From NCBI RefSeq assembly GCF_040546765.1, contig NZ_JBEPOK010000001.1:930001-994000 (forward strand): DNA of 64,000 nucleotides, given 5' to 3'. The position numbers and the translations under genes are program-made. The notes beneath the pieces were generated by a model. That model ran no database searches and was not told the origin of the DNA. It worked only from the letters and a program-made list of their open reading frames with translations. Shown here piece after piece: positions 51,064 to 58,889 of this stretch; the first letter of the stretch is position 1; each line of letters opens with the position of its first letter. This DNA comes from Arthrobacter sp. OAP107. Its GTDB lineage: Bacteria > Actinomycetota > Actinomycetes > Actinomycetales > Micrococcaceae.

Positions 51064-51468
51064 GTGAACGACGATGTGACGCTCGAAGTGCAGTCCAGCG
51101 CCGAGCTGGCAGTAGGGGACCAGGTCGAGGCCTGGCACCGCGGACGGCTGGCGCACCAGGGGACCGTGAGCAGTACTTTGCAGGACATCGACCTGTTCTG
51201 GATCATCGATGCCCGGACCGGCACCCGCCGGCTGCTGGATCTTGAGCAGCTCAGCGTGCGGCGGGTGCCGGCCGGAAAGGCGGCATCCGCCGTCGGGCTT
51301 TCCACGGGTGCCGGGCATTCCCCGGGTCCCGGGTCCCCAGCTGCCGGGCAACTGAAGTCCGACGGCGGGAACCCGGCCAACGCCGCCGGCACGCCTGCCG
51401 CCCGCAGACGGCGGCCGGTCCGAAGCCTGAGCCAGGTGGTCTTTATCGAGGCGCCGCCCACACGGTAA
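51064..51468 (+). CDS. Hypothetical protein with Pro/Gly-rich linker
   Basis: Protein of 134 residues. The N-terminal part (about 70 residues) is a compact strand-rich domain (QSSAELAVGDQVEAWHRGRLAHQGTVSST, outline), and the C-terminal part is a low-complexity linker ending in a basic stretch (RRRRPVRSLSQVVFIE). The GTG start follows GGAGGGGACCG. No signal or membrane segment. Function not recognised. Confidence 0.6.
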   Translation: MNDDVTLEVQSSAELAVGDQVEAWHRGRLAHQGTVSSTLQDIDLFWIIDARTGTRRLLDLEQLSVRRVPAGKAASAVGLSTGAGHSPGPGSPAAGQLKSDGGNPANAAGTPAARRRRPVRSLSQVVFIEAPPTR

Positions 51469-51490
51469 GCAGCCACCGGGCCGGCAGAAC

Positions 51491-52183
51491 CTACGGCATG
51501 TTGCTGAACCGCTCCGCCTGGGTCTTGCTGCCCTGCACGATGATCTGGTCGTCGTCGTACAGGACGGTCTGCGCCGTGGTGTGGCCCCAGATGCCGCCCG
51601 GGCGCTTGACCGCCACGATGGTGATGCCGTACTTGTCACGCAGGCCCAGCACCCCGAGCGGGCGGTCGCGGGCCTCGCTGGGCGGGCTGGTGCGGATCAT
51701 GACGAAGTCGTCCTCGAACTCGACATAGTCCAGCAGCGAGCCCCGGACCAGGTGGGCCACGCGCTTGCCCATGTCGTGCTCGGGACGGATCACGTGGTCC
51801 ACACCGAGCTGGTTGAGGATCTCGGCGTGCGGTTCGCTGATGGCCTTCGCCCAGATCTGCGGCTTCTTGAACATGAGCAGGCGCGACGTTGTGAGGATGC
51901 TCGCCTCGATGTCGCTGCCGATGCCCACCACGGCGCGGTCAAACTCGTGGACGGAGAGCTGGCGCAGCACCTCCTCCTTGGTGGAGTCGGCACGGACCAC
52001 GTGGGTGAGCCGGCCGTTGTAGGACTGTACGGTGTCCTCGCTGGAGTCGATGCCCAGCACCTCGGTGCCCTGAGCCTCGAGCTCCAGCGCCAGCGACCCG
52101 CCGAAGCGGCCCAGCCCGATGACCACCACTGTGTCAGCCTGCGCCCCGGATTCGGGGGAACGGGAGAAGAGGTTCTTAGCCAA
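51491..52183 (-). CDS. trkA: TrkA/KtrA-type potassium channel regulatory subunit (RCK)
   Basis: Cytoplasmic gating subunit of 230 residues. The Rossmann-fold RCK_N domain binds nucleotide (TVVVIGLGRFGGSLALEL, residues about 15-32), and RCK_C follows after about residue 140. It controls the TrkH/KtrB pore. The TTG start at 52183 has AAGGAAAGG 7-8 bases upstream and overlaps the trkH stop by 8 bp, so the two genes are one operon. It binds adenine nucleotides or c-di-AMP in related proteins. That function is known from the family, not shown here. Confidence 0.88.
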   Translation of the reverse strand: MAKNLFSRSPESGAQADTVVVIGLGRFGGSLALELEAQGTEVLGIDSSEDTVQSYNGRLTHVVRADSTKEEVLRQLSVHEFDRAVVGIGSDIEASILTTSRLLMFKKPQIWAKAISEPHAEILNQLGVDHVIRPEHDMGKRVAHLVRGSLLDYVEFEDDFVMIRTSPPSEARDRPLGVLGLRDKYGITIVAVKRPGGIWGHTTAQTVLYDDDQIIVQGSKTQAERFSNMP

Positions 52184-53645
52184 TGAGGGGCCTTTCCTTC
52201 GGGTATTCGTAGAGAAGCGGGCGTTCGCGGAGCGCCAGCGCGGCACCAAGAGTCACCGGGCCTAGGCGGCCGATGAACATGAGCAGAATCAGCACCACCT
52301 GGCCGGCCGGCGGCATGGCGGCCGTGATGCCGGTGGACAGCCCCACCGTGGCGAACGCGGAGATCACTTCGAACAGGATCCGCTCCTGGCCGAAGTCGGT
52401 GATGATCATGAGGAACATCGTGGAGCCCACCACCAGCCCGATGGCGAGCAGCACCACAGTGATGGCCTGGCGGTGCACGGCGCGGGAGAGGCGCTTGCCG
52501 AAAATGTTCACGGCCGTGCCGCCCTGCAGCTCGGTCAGCAGGATGAAGAACAGCACGCCGAAGGTGGTGATCTTCAGGCCGCCCGCGGTGCCGGCCGGGC
52601 CGCCGCCGATGAACATCAGGATGTCCATGCCCAGCCAGGACACCTCGTGCATGTGCCCGATGTCGATGCTGTTAAAACCGGCCGTGCGGGTGATGACTGA
52701 CTGGAAGAACCCGGCCAGGACGCGTTCGCCCGGTTTGAGCGCACCGAGGGTGGCCGGGTTGGACCATTCGACGGCGGTGAGGAAGACGGTGCCTGCGGCC
52801 AGGAGCACGGCGGTGCCCACCAGGACCAGCTTGGTGTTCATGCTCCAGTGGATGGGCCGCTGGTACTGCCGGCGCAGTTCGAACAGCACCGGGAAGCCGA
52901 GGCCGCCGATGATCACCGCGGCTGCGATGGGCAGGCAGATCCACGGGTCGCCCGCGAAGCCGATGAGGTTGTCCGTGTGCAGCGCGAATCCGGCGTTATT
53001 AAACGAGGACACCGAGTGGAAGATGCCGTGCCACAGTGCCCGCCCGGGCTCGTAGCCGTAGCCCGCCACGAGCCTGGCGGCCAGGATGCCCGCGAGCACA
53101 ATCTCCACCGTGAGGCTGATGGCCAGCACGCCGAGCAGCACGCGGCGGACGTCCCCGAAACCGGTGCTCTTGATCTCCGCGGCCGCTGAGAGCCGTGAGC
53201 GCAGGCCCAGCCTCCGGGCCATGAGCACCCCCAGCAGCGTGCCGAAGGACATGACCCCGAACCCGCCGACCTGGATCAGGCTCATGATCACCACCTTGCC
53301 GAAGCCGCTCCAGTACACCGGAGTGTCCACCGTGACCAGTCCGGTGACGCACACCGAAGACGTGGACGTGAAGAGGGCATCGAGGAAGGGTGCGCCGCCT
53401 GGGCCGTTCCGCGCAACGGGCAGCATGAGCAGCCCCGTGCCGACGGCGACGGCGGCGGCGAACCCCAGCACGATCACCTGCGACGGGTGCTGGGGTTCGA
53501 AGACGTTGAGGATGCGCGGGAAGACCTTGGAGCCGCCGGACCATAGGCCGCTTCTGGCCTCGGACAGGGGCCTTTTGCCGGGAGGGCGGGCGTTCCTGCC
53601 CGCAGGCCGGGCCTTCGGGTCAGGAACGTCGCGCATACGCGTCAC
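52176..53645 (-). CDS. trkH: TrkH/KtrB-type potassium uptake protein
   Basis: Pore-forming K+ transporter of 489 residues with four repeated helix-loop-helix units. Selectivity-filter segments are SSVCVTGL, FNNAGFAL, TRTAGFNS and TVGLSTGIT. The cytoplasmic N-terminus is basic. It should bring in K+ together with TrkA. The start ATG at 53645 faces, across a 396-bp gap, the KimA-like transporter operon on the other strand. Both are potassium genes, and the gap with its GCGTTAAG repeats may coordinate them. Close relatives in this group are KtrB-type. Confidence 0.9.
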   Translation of the reverse strand: MTRMRDVPDPKARPAGRNARPPGKRPLSEARSGLWSGGSKVFPRILNVFEPQHPSQVIVLGFAAAVAVGTGLLMLPVARNGPGGAPFLDALFTSTSSVCVTGLVTVDTPVYWSGFGKVVIMSLIQVGGFGVMSFGTLLGVLMARRLGLRSRLSAAAEIKSTGFGDVRRVLLGVLAISLTVEIVLAGILAARLVAGYGYEPGRALWHGIFHSVSSFNNAGFALHTDNLIGFAGDPWICLPIAAAVIIGGLGFPVLFELRRQYQRPIHWSMNTKLVLVGTAVLLAAGTVFLTAVEWSNPATLGALKPGERVLAGFFQSVITRTAGFNSIDIGHMHEVSWLGMDILMFIGGGPAGTAGGLKITTFGVLFFILLTELQGGTAVNIFGKRLSRAVHRQAITVVLLAIGLVVGSTMFLMIITDFGQERILFEVISAFATVGLSTGITAAMPPAGQVVLILLMFIGRLGPVTLGAALALRERPLLYEYPKERPLIG

Positions 53646-53687
53646 GCTACCACCGCGAAATTCCCCGGGGCCGCTGTGAAGGGCGAG

Positions 53688-53706
53688 GCGTTAAGAAAGC
53701 GTTAAG
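53688..53706. promoter_or_regulatory. GCGTTAAG direct repeat in the trkH/KimA-like divergent region
   Basis: GCGTTAAG at 53688-53695 and 53699-53706 are spaced 11 bp apart, the usual geometry for OmpR-family response-regulator sites. It lies between the two divergent potassium-transport operons. Confidence 0.45.
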
Positions 53707-53828
53707 ATCCCCGGTTTTGGCGCTTTTCGGATTCCGGCCGGTGCTAGGCTCCCGTGGTCATCAGCAAACTGCCCATTTGAATCGAAGGACCCCGTGGCCA
53801 CCTCAAGCACGCAAGGCCGTGTCCTGCA

Positions 53829-53921
53829 ATGCTGACCCAAAGTGCCCCGTTGCTGTGGCTGATCCTGGGGATCGGTGTAACCGGCTACATGATCTACCGG
53901 CTCATCAGAGCAACGAAGTAG
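53829..53921 (+). CDS. KdpF-like 30-residue membrane protein, candidate
   Basis: Small ORF encoding MLTQSAPLLWLILGIGVTGY followed by MIYRLIRATK: one hydrophobic helix with a GYxxYxLIxA end, the pattern of KdpF, the 29-residue stabilising subunit of the Kdp pump. No kdpABC genes follow. Instead the next gene is a KimA-like K+ transporter, 120 bp downstream. No strong ribosome-binding site is seen, which lowers confidence. It may act as a small partner of that transporter or may be unexpressed. Confidence 0.45.
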   Translation: MLTQSAPLLWLILGIGVTGYMIYRLIRATK

Positions 53922-54041
53922 CCCCCGCCGTCGGACGACTCTCCCGCTGTCCGGCGTCGGGTAAGCCGCTCCCCGGCCCGCCCCCCGCCGCTTCCCAGCG
54001 GCCCGGTGGCGGACCTTCCCCGAAATCCAGAAAGTCACTTC

Positions 54042-56024
54042 ATGACCGCACCAGCCCAGTACTCCGTTCCGGCCAGCGTGCCCAACCCAGAGCGGGAGAA
54101 CGGCCCCGGCGGCGCGTTCACGCGGTGGCTGTTGGAGCACAAGGTGCACCAGCCGGTGGGCCCGGAGTCCGCCGAGGGTGCCGGACACGAGCAGAGCTGG
54201 TGGAAGGTCATGTGCCTGACCGGCGTGGACTACTTCTCCACGCTGTCCTACCTGCCGGGCATTGCCGCGCTCGCCGCCGGCGCGCTATCGCCGCTGGCCA
54301 CACTGCTGATCGTGGCCCTGACGCTGCTGGGCATGCTGCCGATGTACCGCCGGGTGGCGCACGAGAGCCCGCACGGGCAGGGGTCCGTGGCCATGCTCGA
54401 GAACCTGCTGCCGTTCTGGCGCGGGAAGGTGTTCGTGCTGGTGCTGCTCGGGTTCGTGGCGACATCGTGGATCATCACCATCACGCTGTCCGCCGCCGAC
54501 GCCACGGTCCACATGCTGGAGAACCCGTACCTGCCGCCGTTCCTGGAGGGCCAGGCGGTGCCCATCACCGTGGTGATGCTGCTGATCCTGGGCGGGGTTT
54601 TCCTGCTGGGCTTCTCCGAAGCCGTGGCCGTGGCCATTCCGCTGGTGGGCGTCTTTCTGCTGCTGAACGCCGTCATCATCGGCACCGGGATTTACGACGC
54701 CGTCACCCAGCCGGGTGCCGTCGCCGCCTGGATGGCGCAACTCGGCTCCTTTGGCGGCGGCATTGGGAATATTGCCGGGCCTGCGATCCTGGCGTTCCCG
54801 CTGCTGGTGCTGGGCCTCTCCGGCTTCGAGACGGGCGTCAGCATGATGCCACTGGTCAAGGCTTCCGGTGCGACGCCGGAAGAGACGCTGCACAACCGCA
54901 TCCGCAACACCCGCAAGCTCCTCACGACGGCGGCCGTGGTGATGAGCGTGTACCTGATCGGCAGCAGCTTTGTGACCACCGTGCTGATCCCGGCCGAGGC
55001 GTTCCAGGAAGGCGGACCGGCGAACGGCCGCGCGCTGGCATACCTGGCGCACGAACGGCTCGGCAACGGCTTCGGCTCCGTCTACGACATCAGCAGCATC
55101 CTGATCCTGTGGTTTGCCGGCGCCTCCGCGATGGCCGGGCTCATCAACATCGTGCCCCGCTACTTGCCGTCGTACGGCATGGCGCCGGACTGGTCCCGCG
55201 CGGTGCGGCCCGTGGTCCTCGTGTACACGGCCATCAGCGTCCTGATCACCCTCGGCTTCAAGGCCGACGTCAACGCCCAGGCCGGCGCCTACGCCACCGG
55301 GATCCTGTTCATGATGGTTTCCGGCGCGGTGGCCGTGAGCATTTCCGCCGCACGCAAGAAGAAGCGCGGGGCCGCCGTCGGCTTCACAGTCCTGACGCTG
55401 GTGATGCTTTACGCCCTGGCGGAGAACGTGATCGAGAAGCCGGACGGCCTGGCGATCTCCGGGTTCTTCATCCTGGGCATCGTCGTGGTGTCGCTGGTCT
55501 CCCGTGTCTCGCGCACCACCGAGCTGCGGGTGGACCGGATCGAGTTCGATGAGGCCGCGCGCCGCTTCGTGACGGACACGATCGACTACGACGGGCGGAT
55601 CAACATCATCGCCAACCGCCCGCAGGCCAGGGACGCCAAGGAGTACGCGGAGAAGGAGGCGGCGCAGCGGGAGAACAACCCGGTGCCGGGCACGGCCGAC
55701 GTGATCTTCCTGGAGATCGACATCACGGACCCGTCCGGCTTCAGCGACGTGCTCACGGTGCGAGGCGTCGAGGTGGCCGGGCACCGGGTCCTTCGCGCGA
55801 CCAGCCCGGCCGCGCCCAACGCCATCGCCGCGATCCTGCTGGCCCTGCACGCTGCCACCGGAGTCAAGCCGCACGCGTACTTCGAGTGGGCCGAGGGCAA
55901 CCCGCTGGCCCACTTGATGCGGTACCTGCTCCTGGGCCGCGGCGACACCGCCCCCGTGGTACGCGAAATCATCCGCGAAAACGAACCGGACCCCGCCCGC
56001 CGCCCAGGCATCCACGTAGGCTAG
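54042..56024 (+). CDS. APC-superfamily transporter, KimA-like, with cytosolic tail
   Basis: Membrane transporter of 660 residues. About 12 helices (residues about 55-475) carry YFSTLSYLPGIAALAAGALSPLATLLIVAL, the loop YRRVAHESPHGQGSVAMLE and PLLVLGLSGFETGVSMMP, resembling KimA-type potassium/proton symporters more than ordinary amino-acid permeases. The last 160 residues are a cytosolic domain (IEFDEAARRFVTDTIDYDGRINIIANRP), probably regulatory. It is divergent from the TrkHA operon, supporting a potassium role. An amino-acid substrate cannot be excluded. Start chosen at 54042 rather than 54006 because the extension is not protein-like. Confidence 0.75.
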   Translation: MTAPAQYSVPASVPNPERENGPGGAFTRWLLEHKVHQPVGPESAEGAGHEQSWWKVMCLTGVDYFSTLSYLPGIAALAAGALSPLATLLIVALTLLGMLPMYRRVAHESPHGQGSVAMLENLLPFWRGKVFVLVLLGFVATSWIITITLSAADATVHMLENPYLPPFLEGQAVPITVVMLLILGGVFLLGFSEAVAVAIPLVGVFLLLNAVIIGTGIYDAVTQPGAVAAWMAQLGSFGGGIGNIAGPAILAFPLLVLGLSGFETGVSMMPLVKASGATPEETLHNRIRNTRKLLTTAAVVMSVYLIGSSFVTTVLIPAEAFQEGGPANGRALAYLAHERLGNGFGSVYDISSILILWFAGASAMAGLINIVPRYLPSYGMAPDWSRAVRPVVLVYTAISVLITLGFKADVNAQAGAYATGILFMMVSGAVAVSISAARKKKRGAAVGFTVLTLVMLYALAENVIEKPDGLAISGFFILGIVVVSLVSRVSRTTELRVDRIEFDEAARRFVTDTIDYDGRINIIANRPQARDAKEYAEKEAAQRENNPVPGTADVIFLEIDITDPSGFSDVLTVRGVEVAGHRVLRATSPAAPNAIAAILLALHAATGVKPHAYFEWAEGNPLAHLMRYLLLGRGDTAPVVREIIRENEPDPARRPGIHVG

Positions 56025-56043
56025 GAGATCAAGGCCCCCCAAC

Positions 56044-56150
56044 GCTCTATCACTTCCTGCCGCTTTCCTCCCGACGCGTCCTCACTTTTCGTCGGGTTTC
56101 CCCCAACGCTCTATCACGTCCTGCCGCTTTCCTCCCCGGACGCGTCGCAG
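56044..56150. repeat. Dispersed repeat, two tandem units
   Basis: CGCTCTATCACTTCCTGCCGC ... CGACGCGTCCTCACTTTTCGTCGGG, followed by a second copy CGCTCTATCACGTCCTGCCGC ... GGACGCGTCG. Together with the inverted copy at 56998 it brackets the gene at 56232-56921. Confidence 0.65.
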
Positions 56151-56231
56151 GATGGTGGAGTACGCCGTCGGACCTCCCCACCCGGAAAGCGCGGCCGCGT
56201 GCCCAACCATGCTGAAGGAGAAGCCGCGAGC

Positions 56232-56921
56232 TTATTGCTCCTGGCCGCCGACACCCCGCCGTTCGGTCGCGTTCCTGGCCAGCCGCACAGCGGTGGCGCT
56301 CATCTCGTCCGAGAGGCGCACGACGTCGTGCATCCCGGCCAGCCGCCGGTCTTTGCTGAAGGCGGTGATGGACGTGCCCGAGTCCGTGGCGCCGAGGAAG
56401 AGGTGGACCGGCGCCCTGCGTTTCATGTGCCGAGCTGCGTCGCGGTGCCACCAGTCCTCGGCGTGCCACTCCTTGCCGAGCCGGACCCACACGGTCTTGC
56501 CGACGACGCGCGCCTCGGCGCCGGGCTGTTGAAAAAGCCGGACCAGAGCCTCCTGGGTTTGAGCGGGAGACAATCCTGTCTCCCAAGACTCCTCGTTCAT
56601 GAAGCGGGCTATCGCGGTGCGGCGCATGGTGCCCAGGGGGAGTGGGACAGGCTGGTTCAGAACGGCGCCGTTCGTCCAGAGGACCACAAGGAGGGCACCG
56701 CCGCCGTAGAGGAAGATGTTGGGAACCAGATGGAGCAGGTAGTTATCCGTCCTGTCGAAGAGGAACTCGAGCAGCAGCCACACGGCGAAGAATGTGAGAC
56801 CAGCCCAGAACCTACGACGGCGGGAGTCCAGAAAGAGCAATGCCTTCTGTTTGCGGGTGAGGGGCTCGCGGTCTGGTTCATTGGTGGGACCGGGGGCCGA
56901 CGGGCTGGGTGAGGTGCTCAT
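56232..56921 (-). CDS. Hypothetical membrane protein
   Basis: Protein of 229 residues. A proline/serine-rich start is followed by two adjacent membrane helices (about residues 40-57 and 67-85, FWAGLTFFAVWLLLEFLFD, YLLHLVPNIFLYGGGALLVVLW) and a cytosolic C-terminal domain of about 140 residues (MRRTAIARFMNEESWETGL, DVVRLSDEMSATAVRLARNATERRG). No family recognised. It stands alone, bracketed by inverted copies of the dispersed repeat. Confidence 0.7.
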   Translation of the reverse strand: MSTSPSPSAPGPTNEPDREPLTRKQKALLFLDSRRRRFWAGLTFFAVWLLLEFLFDRTDNYLLHLVPNIFLYGGGALLVVLWTNGAVLNQPVPLPLGTMRRTAIARFMNEESWETGLSPAQTQEALVRLFQQPGAEARVVGKTVWVRLGKEWHAEDWWHRDAARHMKRRAPVHLFLGATDSGTSITAFSKDRRLAGMHDVVRLSDEMSATAVRLARNATERRGVGGQEQ

Positions 56922-56997
56922 ACGCTGAAGCTTGTGATGGGGCCGGTCACGGCGGTGATACTACTCTCGATCGAGGAAGATTCCCACTGTCCCGGAC

Positions 56998-57070
56998 TGA
57001 GGACGCGTCGGGCGTTTGGCGGTAGGAAATGAGAGAGCGTTCGGCCAAAAGCGGCGAAAGCTGAGAGAGC
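56998..57070. repeat. Dispersed repeat, inverted copy
   Basis: TGAGGACGCGTCGGGCG, a middle with TAGGAAATGAGAGAGCGT, and CTGAGAGAGCGTCG. Reverse complement of the copies at 56044. Confidence 0.65.
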
Positions 57071-57074
57071 GTCG

Positions 57075-57752
57075 CTACGGGGCGGGGGAGGCCGTGACCA
57101 CCACGTTCTTGCCCCACGGGTCCTCGGTGTAGCAGCTGATCAGCACCACACGGTTGGGCACGACGTTCCAGATGTCGCTGTCCTTGAGCGTGTCCTTGTC
57201 GTGGGTCGTCACCGAATCCACCACGTACTTCAGCACCCCCTTCGCCGTGGTGACCGTGACCGCCTTGCCCACGAGCGACTCGTCGCTGAGCCGGTTGAAC
57301 GGGGCATCCCGGCCGTCCCAGCTGTGCCCCACGATGTACGTCGTGTTGCTCGAGCCCGCGCCCGCCATGCCGTAGTTCGTCAGCCAGTACGCGTCGAGGG
57401 TCAGCGGCGGCACGAGCGACGCCGCAGCCAGCTCGTCCCCACTCGGCGTCAGCGGCAGGACACGCACGTTCAGGTCCGCCGCCGCGATTGACACCGCCGT
57501 CGGCACCGCCGCCAGCGGCCGCACCGCCTTGCGGGCGACGGCCATAGGGCGCGGGGAACCCGCCGCTGAAGGAACTGCGGAAGGCACGACGGCGGTGCTG
57601 CCGCGGCCGTTCAGGTGGCCGCCGCCCGGGGGAACAGCGTTCGACGGCGCCAGGAAAAGCGCGGCCGCCAAACCCGCCGCAGCAACTGCGGGCACGGCAA
57701 GCCACCGGCGGCGGATCGGCCGGCGCCGGCCGGTCGTGGCCTGCGGTTCCAT
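57075..57752 (-). CDS. Class F-like sortase with atypical active site
   Basis: Membrane-anchored transpeptidase of 225 residues. A basic start (RRRPIRRRW) leads to an N-terminal helix (LAVPAVAAAGLAAALFLA), then the sortase domain (residues about 85-225). The catalytic His is in TYIVGHSW and the Cys in VVLISCYTED. The expected Arg shortly after the Cys (as in LxTC...R) is not seen: the sequence reads WGKNVVVTAS to the end. It starts 3 bp after the stop of the upstream gene, whose protein has a sorting-signal-like tail, so that protein is the probable substrate. Activity of a sortase lacking this Arg is uncertain. Confidence 0.75.
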   Translation of the reverse strand: MEPQATTGRRRPIRRRWLAVPAVAAAGLAAALFLAPSNAVPPGGGHLNGRGSTAVVPSAVPSAAGSPRPMAVARKAVRPLAAVPTAVSIAAADLNVRVLPLTPSGDELAAASLVPPLTLDAYWLTNYGMAGAGSSNTTYIVGHSWDGRDAPFNRLSDESLVGKAVTVTTAKGVLKYVVDSVTTHDKDTLKDSDIWNVVPNRVVLISCYTEDPWGKNVVVTASPAP

Positions 57753-57755
57753 TCC

Positions 57756-58661
57756 CTACCTCCGGCTGCGCTCCAGGCGGCGCATCCTCATGGCGACGGC
57801 CGCGGGCACGGCGATACCCGCCGCCAGGAGCCCGGCGAGGAGCGCCAGTCCGGGGTGAACCACCGGCTCGGACTTTGCCGCGGTCTGTACGTTGAGGCCC
57901 CTGTTGGTGGCGACCGCGGCGGTGCCGCCCACGGCGGGAGTCACGTCGACCGCATTGGCGAGGGCCGGCGTCGTGCTTCCCGGGGCGGCAGTGTCCGGGC
58001 CGGCGACTGGTCCGGTCACCGGCGGCGTAACCGGGTCAGCGCCGGGGGAGTCCGGGTTGCAGGCCGCCAGGAAGGCCTCGAAGAGGCCTGCAAGGTCGGC
58101 GGCGGAAGTTTCATCCAGGGAGACGGCGGCCAGCGCGGCGTCAAAGTCGGCCGCCGCTGCCTTGAAGGCGTCAAGGGCAGCGATGATCTCCGGCGTGTTG
58201 ACGGCTGCGTCGTACGCCGCGGTCAGGTCCGTCACGGTCTGCCGGGCTTGCTCCTCGGCCGCCTCCGCTGCTTCCGTGGCGTCCTGGGCAGCACTGATGG
58301 CGGCCGGATCGCCCGAATCCTCGGCCTCCTCCTCTGCCGCTTCGGCGGCGTCGGTCGTCGCGATAGCGTCGTCCAGTGCTGCCTGTGCAGTCGCGAGTTC
58401 GGCGGCGGGGACTGCCCCTGCCGCTTCGACCATCGCGCGATACCCGGCCTCGGCGTCCGCCGCGACTGCGGCCTTGGACTCGAGCTCGGCAACCGTGGTT
58501 TCGGTGATGCCTGCGGCCGAGAGTGCGGCCTCGAACTGGGTGGAAGCCTGCACACAGGCAGCGTCGCCCGGTGCTGCGGCGGCCGTCGGGGCTCCAATGA
58601 GGAGCCCGCCCGCGAACACGGCTGCTGACGAACCGGCGGCGACCCATTTGGATACGGTCAT
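57756..58661 (-). CDS. Secreted helical protein with sorting-signal-like tail, probable sortase substrate
   Basis: Protein of 301 residues. The signal peptide (AAVFAGGLLIGAPTAAAA) is followed by a long Ala/Glu-rich, coiled-coil-like region (residues about 40-200), a Pro/Thr-rich linker (SPGADPVTPPVTGPVAGPDT) and a tail: NVQTA (residues 257-261), a hydrophobic helix (about 271-291) and RRLERSRR. That is the layout of a cell-wall sorting signal. The motif is not LPXTG but is close to the NPQTN type of sortase B. The sortase gene follows after 3 bp. The helical body may form a stalk on the cell surface. Start chosen at 58661 with GGGGGA upstream. Confidence 0.75.
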   Translation of the reverse strand: MTVSKWVAAGSSAAVFAGGLLIGAPTAAAAPGDAACVQASTQFEAALSAAGITETTVAELESKAAVAADAEAGYRAMVEAAGAVPAAELATAQAALDDAIATTDAAEAAEEEAEDSGDPAAISAAQDATEAAEAAEEQARQTVTDLTAAYDAAVNTPEIIAALDAFKAAAADFDAALAAVSLDETSAADLAGLFEAFLAACNPDSPGADPVTPPVTGPVAGPDTAAPGSTTPALANAVDVTPAVGGTAAVATNRGLNVQTAAKSEPVVHPGLALLAGLLAAGIAVPAAVAMRMRRLERSRR

Positions 58662-58889
58662 GTGTGCGTCCCCCAAACACGAAGTGGCCGCCGGGACAGC
58701 CCCGGCGGTTCAGCGCGCGGCAGAACGGCTCGTGGCTGGTGCACCGAAGATTCCGGCCGGACCAGCAGGGGAGACGCTCATACTGCTAATCATCCGGAGT
58801 ACGACGGCGAGACCCCAGTTTTACCTGAATGCCGCCCGGAAGATTGCTGTGAGAGTAAAAATACCCAGCCACACCGGCCGTGGCAAACG

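Noticed and set aside
53646..54041. A c-di-AMP riboswitch before the KimA-like transporter
   Set aside because: Expected by function, but the conserved ydaO sequence blocks are not visible.
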